The notes under the pieces were generated by a model. It worked only from the letters and a program-made list of their open reading frames with translations. It did not search any database and was not told the origin of the DNA. The translations under genes were made by a program, and so were the position numbers. Below, in pieces: positions 6,936 through 13,907 of a stretch of 62,337 nt of DNA (the first letter of the stretch is position 1; every line of letters begins with the position of its first letter). Source of the DNA: Chryseobacterium sp. SSA4.19 (GTDB taxonomy: Bacteria; Bacteroidota; Bacteroidia; Flavobacteriales; Weeksellaceae); contig NZ_JAKVIP010000027.1 of the NCBI RefSeq assembly GCF_022601875.1, positions 1-62,337 of the forward strand. Direction: 5' to 3'.

Positions 6936-8576
6936 CTATTTCTTAACTTTTTCATTTGGTAATGTATAATTTGGTGGATTAGTAGTAACTTTTCGTCCAC
7001 CATAAGTTTTTCTTAATGGTGAACCTTCTAATTTTCTCGCTTCGTTTTCTGTCTTAACTGCTCTTTGTTCAGAAGGATTGTCGGCGTCATTAGTATTAGT
7101 AGCATCCCCTTGATTATCTATTTCTTTATCATATTGATGCTGCATTTCATGAGCTACCGTAGCTAGATCAGTACTAGATATTCCCTCAATTTCTTTAAAT
7201 CTTGCGTTTTCTCTTGAACTTGCAAGATTATATACTGTCTTTGAACCAACTCCTGGTGATCCCTGCATGCCTGAAGGACCATCTTCTTCAGTAGGATCAA
7301 AGAGATAATGTTTATTTTTACTGTTCTCTAGCGTATGCAACCTGTCTTTTAAAATGGCATTTTTTGAATGCTCTATTTTTCGATATGCTTTTGCAATTCT
7401 GAATAAATTTTTACTCACCTGGTGAATTCTTCCATCGTATTTTTCACCTTTGCGCTCTCCATTTAAATAATAAAAATTACCCTTTCTATATTGTAAATGG
7501 ATCTGTGTGCCATCCTTTTTAATCTGTATAAAAATAATCTCTTCTCCGTTAGGATCAACGGCATTAACTGGATTATCCATGCAGTAGGCGTATGGACTAA
7601 TACTTGGATATTTCTCCGATAATGGGTCAACCCCATACCATATACTTAACCTTGGATTATAATATCTTGCACCATAATAATATAAGGAGGTTTCACTGTC
7701 CAACTCTTTGGCGTTAAACTTATACGGATTGGCATACTTGCCGATGACCTGCTGTTCAACGAACGTTTCCCCGAAAGGTAAATTTAAGAAAAACTGCGTT
7801 GCCAAACCATTACCTTCGGTGACAAATGTTGCGGTCCCGAGCTGGTCTCCGTGCAGGTAATAAATCCCGTTTTGAGAAACAGGAGCCTTCAGCTGTGCAT
7901 CTATGGCTTCCATATCCAGGCCTGCTTTCTCGGCATACGTTCTGAAACCTGCTTCAAAATCTGCATCTGCAACGCCGGAACTTCCCGATACTGCCGTAGA
8001 ATCTGCAGATTTACTGATCTGACCGGTATTGCTCATCAGATAGCTCGCAATTCGCTGCGTACCTGCGTAGTAATGCTTAGTATACTTTCCATCGGAAGTT
8101 ACGGTCATATACGGATTAGGATACACGGAATAGGACCGAAGCGACATGGAACCATTCACTAAAGCCCCGTTCTGATAGAGCTTAGCGCTTTGATTCAGAT
8201 TATATTTAATCGTTCTCTCACCCTTATCATCATATACATTGTACTGATATACACCCGCTTCATCACCATGGTAGGCCTTTAGGTTATCTTCCTCATCCCA
8301 GAACATAAATTTATGGTCATCCGTAAGTGCATCCGTGGTAACATTCCCATTATTATCATATTTAAACATATTGGTGACTGAAGTAGCCTGGTCTAAAACC
8401 GTTGATACTTTATGGGTTCCGCTGAAATAATTATATTTATTATTATAGGTATTCACAGGGTTTACCACGCCAAGGCTGCTTACAATCTGGTTTTTTGTAT
8501 TGATGCCGCTGCTCGGGTTTAAAATAGTTCTGATAACGGACACCACATTTGAGGCATTCCGTGATGGTAATGTCAT
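6936..8576 (-). CDS. Orphan RHS tip with M91-like zinc metallopeptidase, longest retained core
   Basis: Residues from about 20 to 340 repeat the 3' part of the main RHS gene almost base for base (from PSSGINTK to the DPNG exit motif), with only a few substitutions such as HGDEAG for HADEAG. The tip carries HEMQHQYDKEID (near residue 475) and, 30 residues on, EQRAVKTENEAR...LRKTYGG. An HExxH helix followed by an ENxxR...R-Y segment resembles the NleD-like M91 peptidases seen as tips of RHS and other effectors. The first 20 codons come from unrelated repeat DNA (see 8521-8905). It is probably silent in place, and the long identical core makes it the best substrate for recombination into the main gene. 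Confidence 0.75.
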   Translation of the reverse strand: MTLPSRNASNVVSVIRTILNPSSGINTKNQIVSSLGVVNPVNTYNNKYNYFSGTHKVSTVLDQATSVTNMFKYDNNGNVTTDALTDDHKFMFWDEEDNLKAYHGDEAGVYQYNVYDDKGERTIKYNLNQSAKLYQNGALVNGSMSLRSYSVYPNPYMTVTSDGKYTKHYYAGTQRIASYLMSNTGQISKSADSTAVSGSSGVADADFEAGFRTYAEKAGLDMEAIDAQLKAPVSQNGIYYLHGDQLGTATFVTEGNGLATQFFLNLPFGETFVEQQVIGKYANPYKFNAKELDSETSLYYYGARYYNPRLSIWYGVDPLSEKYPSISPYAYCMDNPVNAVDPNGEEIIFIQIKKDGTQIHLQYRKGNFYYLNGERKGEKYDGRIHQVSKNLFRIAKAYRKIEHSKNAILKDRLHTLENSKNKHYLFDPTEEDGPSGMQGSPGVGSKTVYNLASSRENARFKEIEGISSTDLATVAHEMQHQYDKEIDNQGDATNTNDADNPSEQRAVKTENEARKLEGSPLRKTYGGRKVTTNPPNYTLPNEKVKK

Positions 8577-8905
8577 TTTTTTTCATAAATCATTTGTATT
8601 TTTATAAATAACCGGCCAGCGCATACCCGGCCGGTTAAAGAACTAATAACCAAACTCAGAAATTCTGAGATGTAATTTTGGACAAAATATTTTTAGCCTT
8701 TCTCCTCCATAATATCATTTAGCTCAATCTCAGCGAAGATAGCCGCAGGTGAAGCACTCCACAGTGATGTTAAGATGAAATTTTCCGTCTATCGTTTTAA
8801 GGTGACAGTTAGGTTAACAAAAGAGCCATTCAGCGTAGTACTGTCATATATAAATTCTGGAAAGAATCACTCAAAAATTAAATTTACTTTAAAGTCGCCA
8901 CCATT
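8521..8905. repeat. Direct repeat copy A (about 385 bp) at cassette junction
   Basis: This stretch matches 9679-10054 along its whole length, with scattered substitutions and small indels. Read on the minus strand it contains the last codons of the immunity gene at 8867-9541, decayed coding sequence (an open stretch ending AEIELNDIMEEKG), a GC-rich hairpin, and a mini-ORF starting near 8580 that begins MKKNDITITECLKCG with a CxxC pair. The RHS homology of the next cassette begins at its edge (8520). It looks like a duplicated cassette boundary. Confidence 0.8.
8610..8636 (-). terminator. GC-rich hairpin terminator in repeat A
   Basis: AACCGGCC (8610-8617) pairs with GGCCGGTT (8629-8636) around an 11-base loop. 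On the minus strand it is followed by an A/T-rich tract. It would end transcripts from the Imm11-like cluster before the next orphan tip. Confidence 0.55.
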
Positions 8906-9541
8906 CACAATATCATACCCGATTACGTTTTCCCGTTCAAAAGCTTCAATGATAGAATTACAATAGAAAGTTCCTGCAACTGGAAAACTAAAAATTTTTC
9001 TGTCTCGTACTTCCTTTGATACATACAGTTCTTTAAATAAGTAATTGTTTATTTTTTTTTGAACTTCATAAGTCTCAAAATCACCAAAAATCACTTTCTC
9101 TTTATTTGAACTGTTATAGAAAACGGTCTTACTATAATCTATATACTCAGAACTTTTAAGAAAAGGAATGAATAAGAAAAAGAATTTTTGAGAACTACCA
9201 TCAATAGTGATTTCCTCGAAGTGATACTGAGATTCGTCATTAACTATTGTTTGCAAAATTTCTTGTACTTTCTCACTGACGACATATTTTAGAGTCAAGC
9301 AACTTGGCATTACCTGCATTATGTCTATTGGAGTTTTCTTCTTTTGATACATTTTTCCTTTAATGTCTTTAGGGAAATTTTTATAAATATTTTCCATCTC
9401 AAAATATTTGTTTATATCTACCAGCTTTTCGCTCCTAAACGCTAAAAAGCGTTTATCGTTGACTTCAACCGTGAGTGACAATTCACTTCTTCCAATAATT
9501 TTTCGGTCAATCGTCGCTTCTATCTGAAAATATCTATCCAT
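8867..9541 (-). CDS. Imm11-like immunity protein, tandem copy 4
   Basis: A 224-residue protein with no signal peptide, so probably cytoplasmic. It shares its whole length with three neighbours: IEATIDRKIIGRSEL near the start, FPKDIKGKMYQKKKTPIDIM in the middle, then VSEKVQEIL, a FYFLFIP-like strand, and GYDIVNGGDFKVNL at the end. The VSEK...IDYSK...GY pattern resembles the Imm11 (DUF1629-type) family of polymorphic-toxin immunity proteins. Its start overlaps the stop of a toxin-tail remnant (9534-9653), so it once had its own toxin. It probably neutralises a nuclease related to the one at 12274-13362. Confidence 0.65.
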   Translation of the reverse strand: MDRYFQIEATIDRKIIGRSELSLTVEVNDKRFLAFRSEKLVDINKYFEMENIYKNFPKDIKGKMYQKKKTPIDIMQVMPSCLTLKYVVSEKVQEILQTIVNDESQYHFEEITIDGSSQKFFFLFIPFLKSSEYIDYSKTVFYNSSNKEKVIFGDFETYEVQKKINNYLFKELYVSKEVRDRKIFSFPVAGTFYCNSIIEAFERENVIGYDIVNGGDFKVNLIFE

Positions 9542-9653
9542 TTTTTCTACTCTTTTGTTTTATTCTTAAAGTAATCATTGCTGATGATTGACCTTGATTG
9601 GGGCTTTTATATAATGTACCATCCATCGCTTTTACTTTTGCAAATGAAGATCC
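9534..9653 (-). pseudogene. Residual C-terminal tail of a lost toxin
   Basis: On the minus strand 39 codons are open after a TAG, reading FAKVKAMDGTLYKSPNQG and on to KQKSRKNG and a stop. The stop overlaps the start of the immunity gene at 9541 by eight bases, the geometry of a real toxin/immunity junction. Nothing upstream continues it; the sequence gives way to repeat copy B. I read it as the last 40 or so residues of a toxin removed by rearrangement. The toxin type cannot be told. Confidence 0.5.
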
Positions 9654-9678
9654 CTAATATTAGTAGTTTTTTATATTT

Positions 9679-10054
9679 AAAATAGTTTTTATAACCGGCG
9701 CCGCATTTAAGGCACTCCGTGATGGTAATGTCCTTTTTTTCATAATTCATTTTTATTTTTATAAATAACCGGCCAGCCCGTGCCGGCCGGTTAAAGAACT
9801 AATAACCAAACTCAGAAATTCTGAGATGTAATTTTGTGCAAAAAATTTTTAGCCTTTCTCCTCCATTATATCATTAGCTAAATCTCAGCGAAGATAGCCG
9901 CAGCTGAAGCACTCCACAGTGATGTTGAGATGTAATTTTCCGTCTATCGTTTTAAGGTGACTGTTAGGTTTACAAAAGAGCCATTCAGCGTAGTTCTGTC
10001 ATATATAAATTCTGGAAAGAATCACTCAAGAATTAAATTTACTTCAAAGTCGCC
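9679..10054. repeat. Direct repeat copy B at cassette junction
   Basis: The counterpart of 8521-8905. It includes the 3' end of the immunity gene at 10022, the decayed coding stretch (with more frameshifts than copy A), the GC-rich hairpin, and a frameshifted version of the CxxC mini-ORF. The two copies bracket one immunity gene and a toxin tail, as expected after tandem duplication of a cassette unit. Confidence 0.8.
9767..9792 (-). terminator. GC-rich hairpin terminator in repeat B
   Basis: AACCGGCC (9767-9774) pairs with GGCCGGTT (9785-9792) around a 10-base loop. The stem is identical to that at 8610-8636 while the loop differs, so the stem appears to be maintained. Confidence 0.55.
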
Positions 10055-10702
10055 ACCTTTAATTATCTCATAGCCTACTACATTACTTTCTTCAAAAGCA
10101 TCTACTAAACGCTCGCTAAAGAAGGGGCCAGCAGCCTGTAATCGAATGATATCCTGATTCTGAAATTTTTTACTAATAAATAATCGTTTTACTTTAAACC
10201 GGTTAATTTTTTCCGTCAGATAATTTTCAAAAGTACCAAAAACGGCAAATCTGTCCTGAGATGCACTATAAAAAACACTTTTATTATAGTTAATGGTATC
10301 AGAATTTTTTAGCATAGGGATAAATAAAAAATAAAAAGCTTCATACGATCCCTCAATAAATAGCTTTTCCAAGTGATATTCAGATTTGTTTACTTTCAAA
10401 TTTTCAAGTATTTTCTTAATCTTTTCACTTACAATGAATGGAATACCCAAACACATCGGCATAACCAACATAAGATCTATAGGATTCTTTTTCCTCTGAT
10501 ACATTTTAGCTTTTATATCTTTTGGGAAATCTTCATAAACATTACTCTTTTCAAAATACTTGTTTACATCAACCAGATATTCTTTGCGAAAAGTCAAAAA
10601 TCGTTTATCAGAAATTTCTACAGATAGGGGCAATTCACTTCTTCCTATTATCTTTGAGTCGATTGTTGCTTGTATTTGATAGTACAGTTTATCAACCTTC
10701 AT
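10022..10702 (-). CDS. Imm11-like immunity protein, tandem copy 3
   Basis: A full-length paralogue of the genes at 8867, 10800 and 11583. The start is placed at 10702 (MKVDKLYYQIQATIDSK), where the other copies begin; an ATG at 10729 would add nine unmatched residues. Family landmarks are present: IIGRSELPLSVEI, KAMYQRKKNPIDLM, VSEKIKKIL, FYFLFIP and GGDFEVNLIL. No signal peptide. It is separated by about 97 bases from the preceding copy, with no toxin remnant recognised in the gap. It is probably a cytoplasmic inhibitor of an AHH-type nuclease or a variant of it. Confidence 0.65.
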   Translation of the reverse strand: MKVDKLYYQIQATIDSKIIGRSELPLSVEISDKRFLTFRKEYLVDVNKYFEKSNVYEDFPKDIKAKMYQRKKNPIDLMLVMPMCLGIPFIVSEKIKKILENLKVNKSEYHLEKLFIEGSYEAFYFLFIPMLKNSDTINYNKSVFYSASQDRFAVFGTFENYLTEKINRFKVKRLFISKKFQNQDIIRLQAAGPFFSERLVDAFEESNVVGYEIIKGGDFEVNLILE

Positions 10703-10799
10703 GAAATAAATTTTTAAATTATTTAGCAATTTTAGACTGATAGAGTTAATAGAACCGCTACGGTGTTGGTTTTATTTAACCTGTTTGCAAAGGCAAACA

Positions 10800-11495
10800 T
10801 TAATCAGTGTTAAAAGTCAAATCTACTTTGAAATCACCACCCTCGATTATGTCAAAACCTACAACATTTTCTTTAATAAAAGCGTTTATTATAGTATGAT
10901 GATAAAAAATACCAGCGACCGGTATATTAATTAACTTCCTAGTGCTCAAATCCCCAGATAAGGAGAGTTTTTTGTATGCGTATCGCTCTAGTTTTTTATT
11001 TTCTTCATAAGAATTGAAATCCTTAAACTTTATCTCTTCCTTGTTTGACCTATTATAGAAAATAGTGTTACTGAAATCTACATATTTCCAGGTTTCCAAA
11101 TACGGAATAAACAGAAAATAAAAATATTTGTCATAACCATCTATTTCTATCTTTTCCAGGTGATACTCTTCATCACTAACAAGCTGACTTAAGATATTCT
11201 TTACTTTTTCACTGATTATATAAGGCAAACTTAAACACGATGGTATCACTAGCATAATATCAATCGGATTTTTCTTCTTCTGGTACATTTTCCCTTTAAC
11301 TTCTTCTGGAAAACCAAAATACAGATCTACTTGATTGAAGTAATTATTAATATTGTTAAGTTTTTCCTTTCGAAAATTTAAAAAACCTTGATCTTTTATT
11401 TCCACACTTAGTGGCAGCTCACTTCTACCAATTATTTTTTTATCGATTGTAGCATCGATCTGGTAATAGTCTTTATCCTTGTTCTTGGCATACAT
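10800..11495 (-). CDS. Imm11-like immunity protein, tandem copy 2
   Basis: Another full-length paralogue. The start is placed at 11495 (MYAKNKDKDYYQIDATID) by alignment with the other copies; an ATG at 11519 is possible. It shares IIGRSELPLSVEI, KGKMYQKKKNPIDIM, ISEKVKNIL, FYFLFIP and GGDFKVDLTF. Variation between copies is spread over the middle (residues 40-60 and 150-190), where a toxin-contacting surface might lie. Cytoplasmic, with no signal peptide. The array of near neighbours suggests immunity to several toxin variants. Confidence 0.65.
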   Translation of the reverse strand: MYAKNKDKDYYQIDATIDKKIIGRSELPLSVEIKDQGFLNFRKEKLNNINNYFNQVDLYFGFPEEVKGKMYQKKKNPIDIMLVIPSCLSLPYIISEKVKNILSQLVSDEEYHLEKIEIDGYDKYFYFLFIPYLETWKYVDFSNTIFYNRSNKEEIKFKDFNSYEENKKLERYAYKKLSLSGDLSTRKLINIPVAGIFYHHTIINAFIKENVVGFDIIEGGDFKVDLTFNTD

Positions 11496-11582
11496 TCTCA
11501 AGTTAGTTAGCAGTTTCACGTTAATAGAGTAAATAGAAAATCCTGTATGATAATTTTATCATGCTTTTTTGAATGGCTATTA

Positions 11583-12272
11583 TCAATTAGTATCAAAATT
11601 CAAATCTATTTTGAAGTCACCACCTTTAATTATGTCATATCCGACTACCTCATTTTTCATAAACGCATTAATTATGCGTTCACTAAAAAAAGTTTTCACA
11701 GTTTGGATCCTAATAATATCATTATTTTGCAGAATGGGATTGATACAAATTGATTTTGTAACGAACTTATTAGATTTAGTTTTTAACATGTAGGATTCAT
11801 AATCGGGAAAACCCCAATCAATTCCAGTAGCGACTTCAGTAAATTGGCTCTTACTAAAATTAATATATTCGGAACTTTTAAAAATTGGTGTAATTAAGAA
11901 ATAATAGCGGGTATCTATTCCCGTAATCTCTAACTTTTTAAATTTGTATTCTTTCTTATTTACTTGCAATTTTTCCAGTATATCGATCACCTTTTGACTT
12001 ACTATGCAAAGGATAACTGGATGATGTGGCATTATGCCCATTATGTCAACGGGATGTTTCTTTTGAAACATCTTACCAACAATATTGTCTGGTAAATTTG
12101 TGAATGCTGCATCTTCATCTTCAAAATACCTCTTGAAATCAACCACATAACTGCTGCTTTGCGATACAAAATTTTTATCCTTAATGGCAACTGTCAATGG
12201 GAGATCGCTTCGCCCAATAATTTTTGGATTAATACTAGGTTCAATCTGGATATATTTTTTTTGTAATTTCAT
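11583..12272 (-). CDS. Imm11-like immunity protein, tandem copy 1, next to the AHH nuclease tip
   Basis: A 229-residue paralogue that starts one base after the stop of the AHH-type tip at 12274, so it is the likely cognate partner of that toxin. It keeps IIGRSDLPLTVAI, VGKMFQKKHPVDIMG, VSQKVIDILEKL, YYFLITPIF, YINFSKSQF and GGDFKIDLNF. It is the most divergent of the four, for example HPVDIMGIMPHHPV in place of the KKKNPID...PSCL version. Family assignment to Imm11 rests on the VSxK/INFSKSxF/VVGYDI pattern recalled from that family and has not been tested by search. Confidence 0.7.
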   Translation of the reverse strand: MKLQKKYIQIEPSINPKIIGRSDLPLTVAIKDKNFVSQSSSYVVDFKRYFEDEDAAFTNLPDNIVGKMFQKKHPVDIMGIMPHHPVILCIVSQKVIDILEKLQVNKKEYKFKKLEITGIDTRYYFLITPIFKSSEYINFSKSQFTEVATGIDWGFPDYESYMLKTKSNKFVTKSICINPILQNNDIIRIQTVKTFFSERIINAFMKNEVVGYDIIKGGDFKIDLNFDTN

Positions 12273-12273
12273 A

Positions 12274-13362
12274 CTATTGAGTCTTATTTTTAAAGTATTT
12301 ATTTAGTGATTGTCCTGATTCTTTAAATTCTTTGTAGGCTTTATTTATTTCGGTATTTGCCTCCTTAATAATGCCTTCAAGACCCTCCTTAGTTAATTCA
12401 TTTCTTTCTATCAATACGTCAATCTTCCCTTTAATCCAATTGGTGTATGCCGGGTGATTGCCATGGAATCTATTAGGCAGTTTTTTCAAATTCACCCCGG
12501 AATTTTTCAGAATAAACTCGCCTATGGCTGGCATTAATGCATACAACTGTTGAGGTATTATATGATGCTTTTGGATTTGGGTAATAATTTTACCACCATA
12601 TTTTCCAGCTTTACCCAGATCCCCTAGGTAAGGTACTACAGCCAAACCGCTTACAGCAGCATTCCTATAATCTCCCTCAATGGCATACCAAATACCATTG
12701 GCAACATCGGCGACCGGTGTTGGCTCTACCGTTCCCGCTACATCCAACAGCGCATGTCCCACTTCTGCAGTTGCAGAACCTTTCGCTGCCTGTATTGCCC
12801 CGCTCCTAAACTGCTGAAAACGTTCCTCGCCAGATCGCACTCTTGGACCTTTATTGGTGGTTTCCATTGCCGCCCATGGATTGATCCCATTGAACATCTT
12901 CTTTATACCATCTATAACACTATCGACCTGTTTACCATTGGGGTCTACGTATCGTATCGGATTCTGATAAGTATAGATGTACGGGTTTAAGTTACCAAAG
13001 TTAAAAAATCCTCCATTATGCTGACCGTTTCCATAAAATTGACTCTCCATCACTGGGTTGTAGAGCGCCAAAGGATCAACACCGTACCATATACTTAAGC
13101 GGGGATTATAATATCTTGCTCCATAATAATATAAAGCGGTTTCGCTGTCCAACTCTTTGGCATTAAACTTATACGGATTTTTATACTTACCGATGACCTG
13201 CTGTTCAACGAACGTTTCCCCGAAAGGTAAATTTAAGAAAAACTGCGTTGCCAAACCATTACCGTCGGTGACAAATGTTGCGGTCCCGAGCTGGTCTCCG
13301 TGCAGGTAATAAATCCCGTTTTGAGAAACAGGAGCCTTCAGCTGTGCATCTATGGCTTCCAT
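12274..13362 (-). CDS. Orphan RHS tip with pretoxin segment and AHH-type HNH nuclease
   Basis: Residues 1-145 are RHS core up to the DPNG exit motif; DNA homology with the main gene starts at about 13418. Next comes a segment with hydrophobic stretches (VADVANGIWYAIEGDY, VSGLAVVPYLGDLGKAGK, residues 195-255) like pretoxin regions found before tips that must cross the inner membrane. The C-terminus has KHHIIPQQL (about residue 264) and NRFHGNHPAYTNWI (about 298), the two histidine motifs of AHH nucleases in the HNH/EndoVII group. A DNase target in the cytoplasm fits the four unlipidated immunity genes that follow. It is probably silent at this site because it lacks the rest of the RHS gene. 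Confidence 0.8.
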   Translation of the reverse strand: MEAIDAQLKAPVSQNGIYYLHGDQLGTATFVTDGNGLATQFFLNLPFGETFVEQQVIGKYKNPYKFNAKELDSETALYYYGARYYNPRLSIWYGVDPLALYNPVMESQFYGNGQHNGGFFNFGNLNPYIYTYQNPIRYVDPNGKQVDSVIDGIKKMFNGINPWAAMETTNKGPRVRSGEERFQQFRSGAIQAAKGSATAEVGHALLDVAGTVEPTPVADVANGIWYAIEGDYRNAAVSGLAVVPYLGDLGKAGKYGGKIITQIQKHHIIPQQLYALMPAIGEFILKNSGVNLKKLPNRFHGNHPAYTNWIKGKIDVLIERNELTKEGLEGIIKEANTEINKAYKEFKESGQSLNKYFKNKTQ

Positions 13363-13451
13363 ATCCAGGCCTGCTTTCTCGGCATACGTTCTGAAATCTG
13401 CTTCAAAATCTGCATCAGAATTTTCAGCAAAAAACTTGTAAGCTTTAGATT

Positions 13452-13907
13452 TTATCTTTTGTCTTTATATCTGGTAAGAATCAAGACTCCTTCGTAATTA
13501 TCTTTTTTTACTCCTTGTAAAATAATCGTATCGTTATTATAATATAATAATTTCCTTTTAAAAGTATGGTAAGACTTTGTTTTGGGATTATACACACTCT
13601 CAATACTAACAGTTGAATCGTTTATGATAAACCATTTTTCAGGATTATACATATTATGATTTGGAATAATCTCTAAACTCTTAGTTGTCGAATTATTTAT
13701 GTATTGAAGCTGTTTTCCATCAGAAAAAAAGTTACTAACACGATAAGGATAGAAAGAATGAGAGCTGTCAATGCTGTAGACATACCACTTTTTCCCTTTT
13801 TCACTTGAAAAAATATTTTTTATTTTTTCATTTTTCTCTTTTTGACATGATAAAAGCAAAACTAAAATTAAACAAAAATTAATCTTCTGGATGTTTAATA
13901 TTTTCAT
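13452..13907 (-). CDS. Immunity lipoprotein of the active RHS tip
   Basis: A 151-residue lipoprotein (signal LILVLLLSCQKEKN, lipid Cys at about 22). Motifs are FSSEKGKKWYVY, HSFYPYRVSNFF and NDSTVSIESVYNPKTKSY. The gene starts inside the 3' end of the 3413-residue RHS gene (overlap 29 bases), so expression is coupled to the toxin. A truncated, nearly identical copy sits at the far end of the array (84-365), and a distant relative follows the homologous orphan tip (395-817). Protection in the periplasm or at the outer membrane is inferred from lipidation and position. Confidence 0.75.
   Translation of the reverse strand: MKILNIQKINFCLILVLLLSCQKEKNEKIKNIFSSEKGKKWYVYSIDSSHSFYPYRVSNFFSDGKQLQYINNSTTKSLEIIPNHNMYNPEKWFIINDSTVSIESVYNPKTKSYHTFKRKLLYYNNDTIILQGVKKDNYEGVLILTRYKDKR

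Noticed and set aside
6374..7003. Long start of the immunity gene at 7003
   Set aside because: It would overlap the toxin gene by 68 bases and put 23 extra residues before the lipoprotein signal; the ATG at 6934 gives a normal lipobox and one-base spacing.
7851..8162. Plus-strand ORF of 103 codons (also at 14881-15192)
   Set aside because: It is antisense to the RHS core and recurs only because the core DNA is duplicated; no start signal or family is seen.
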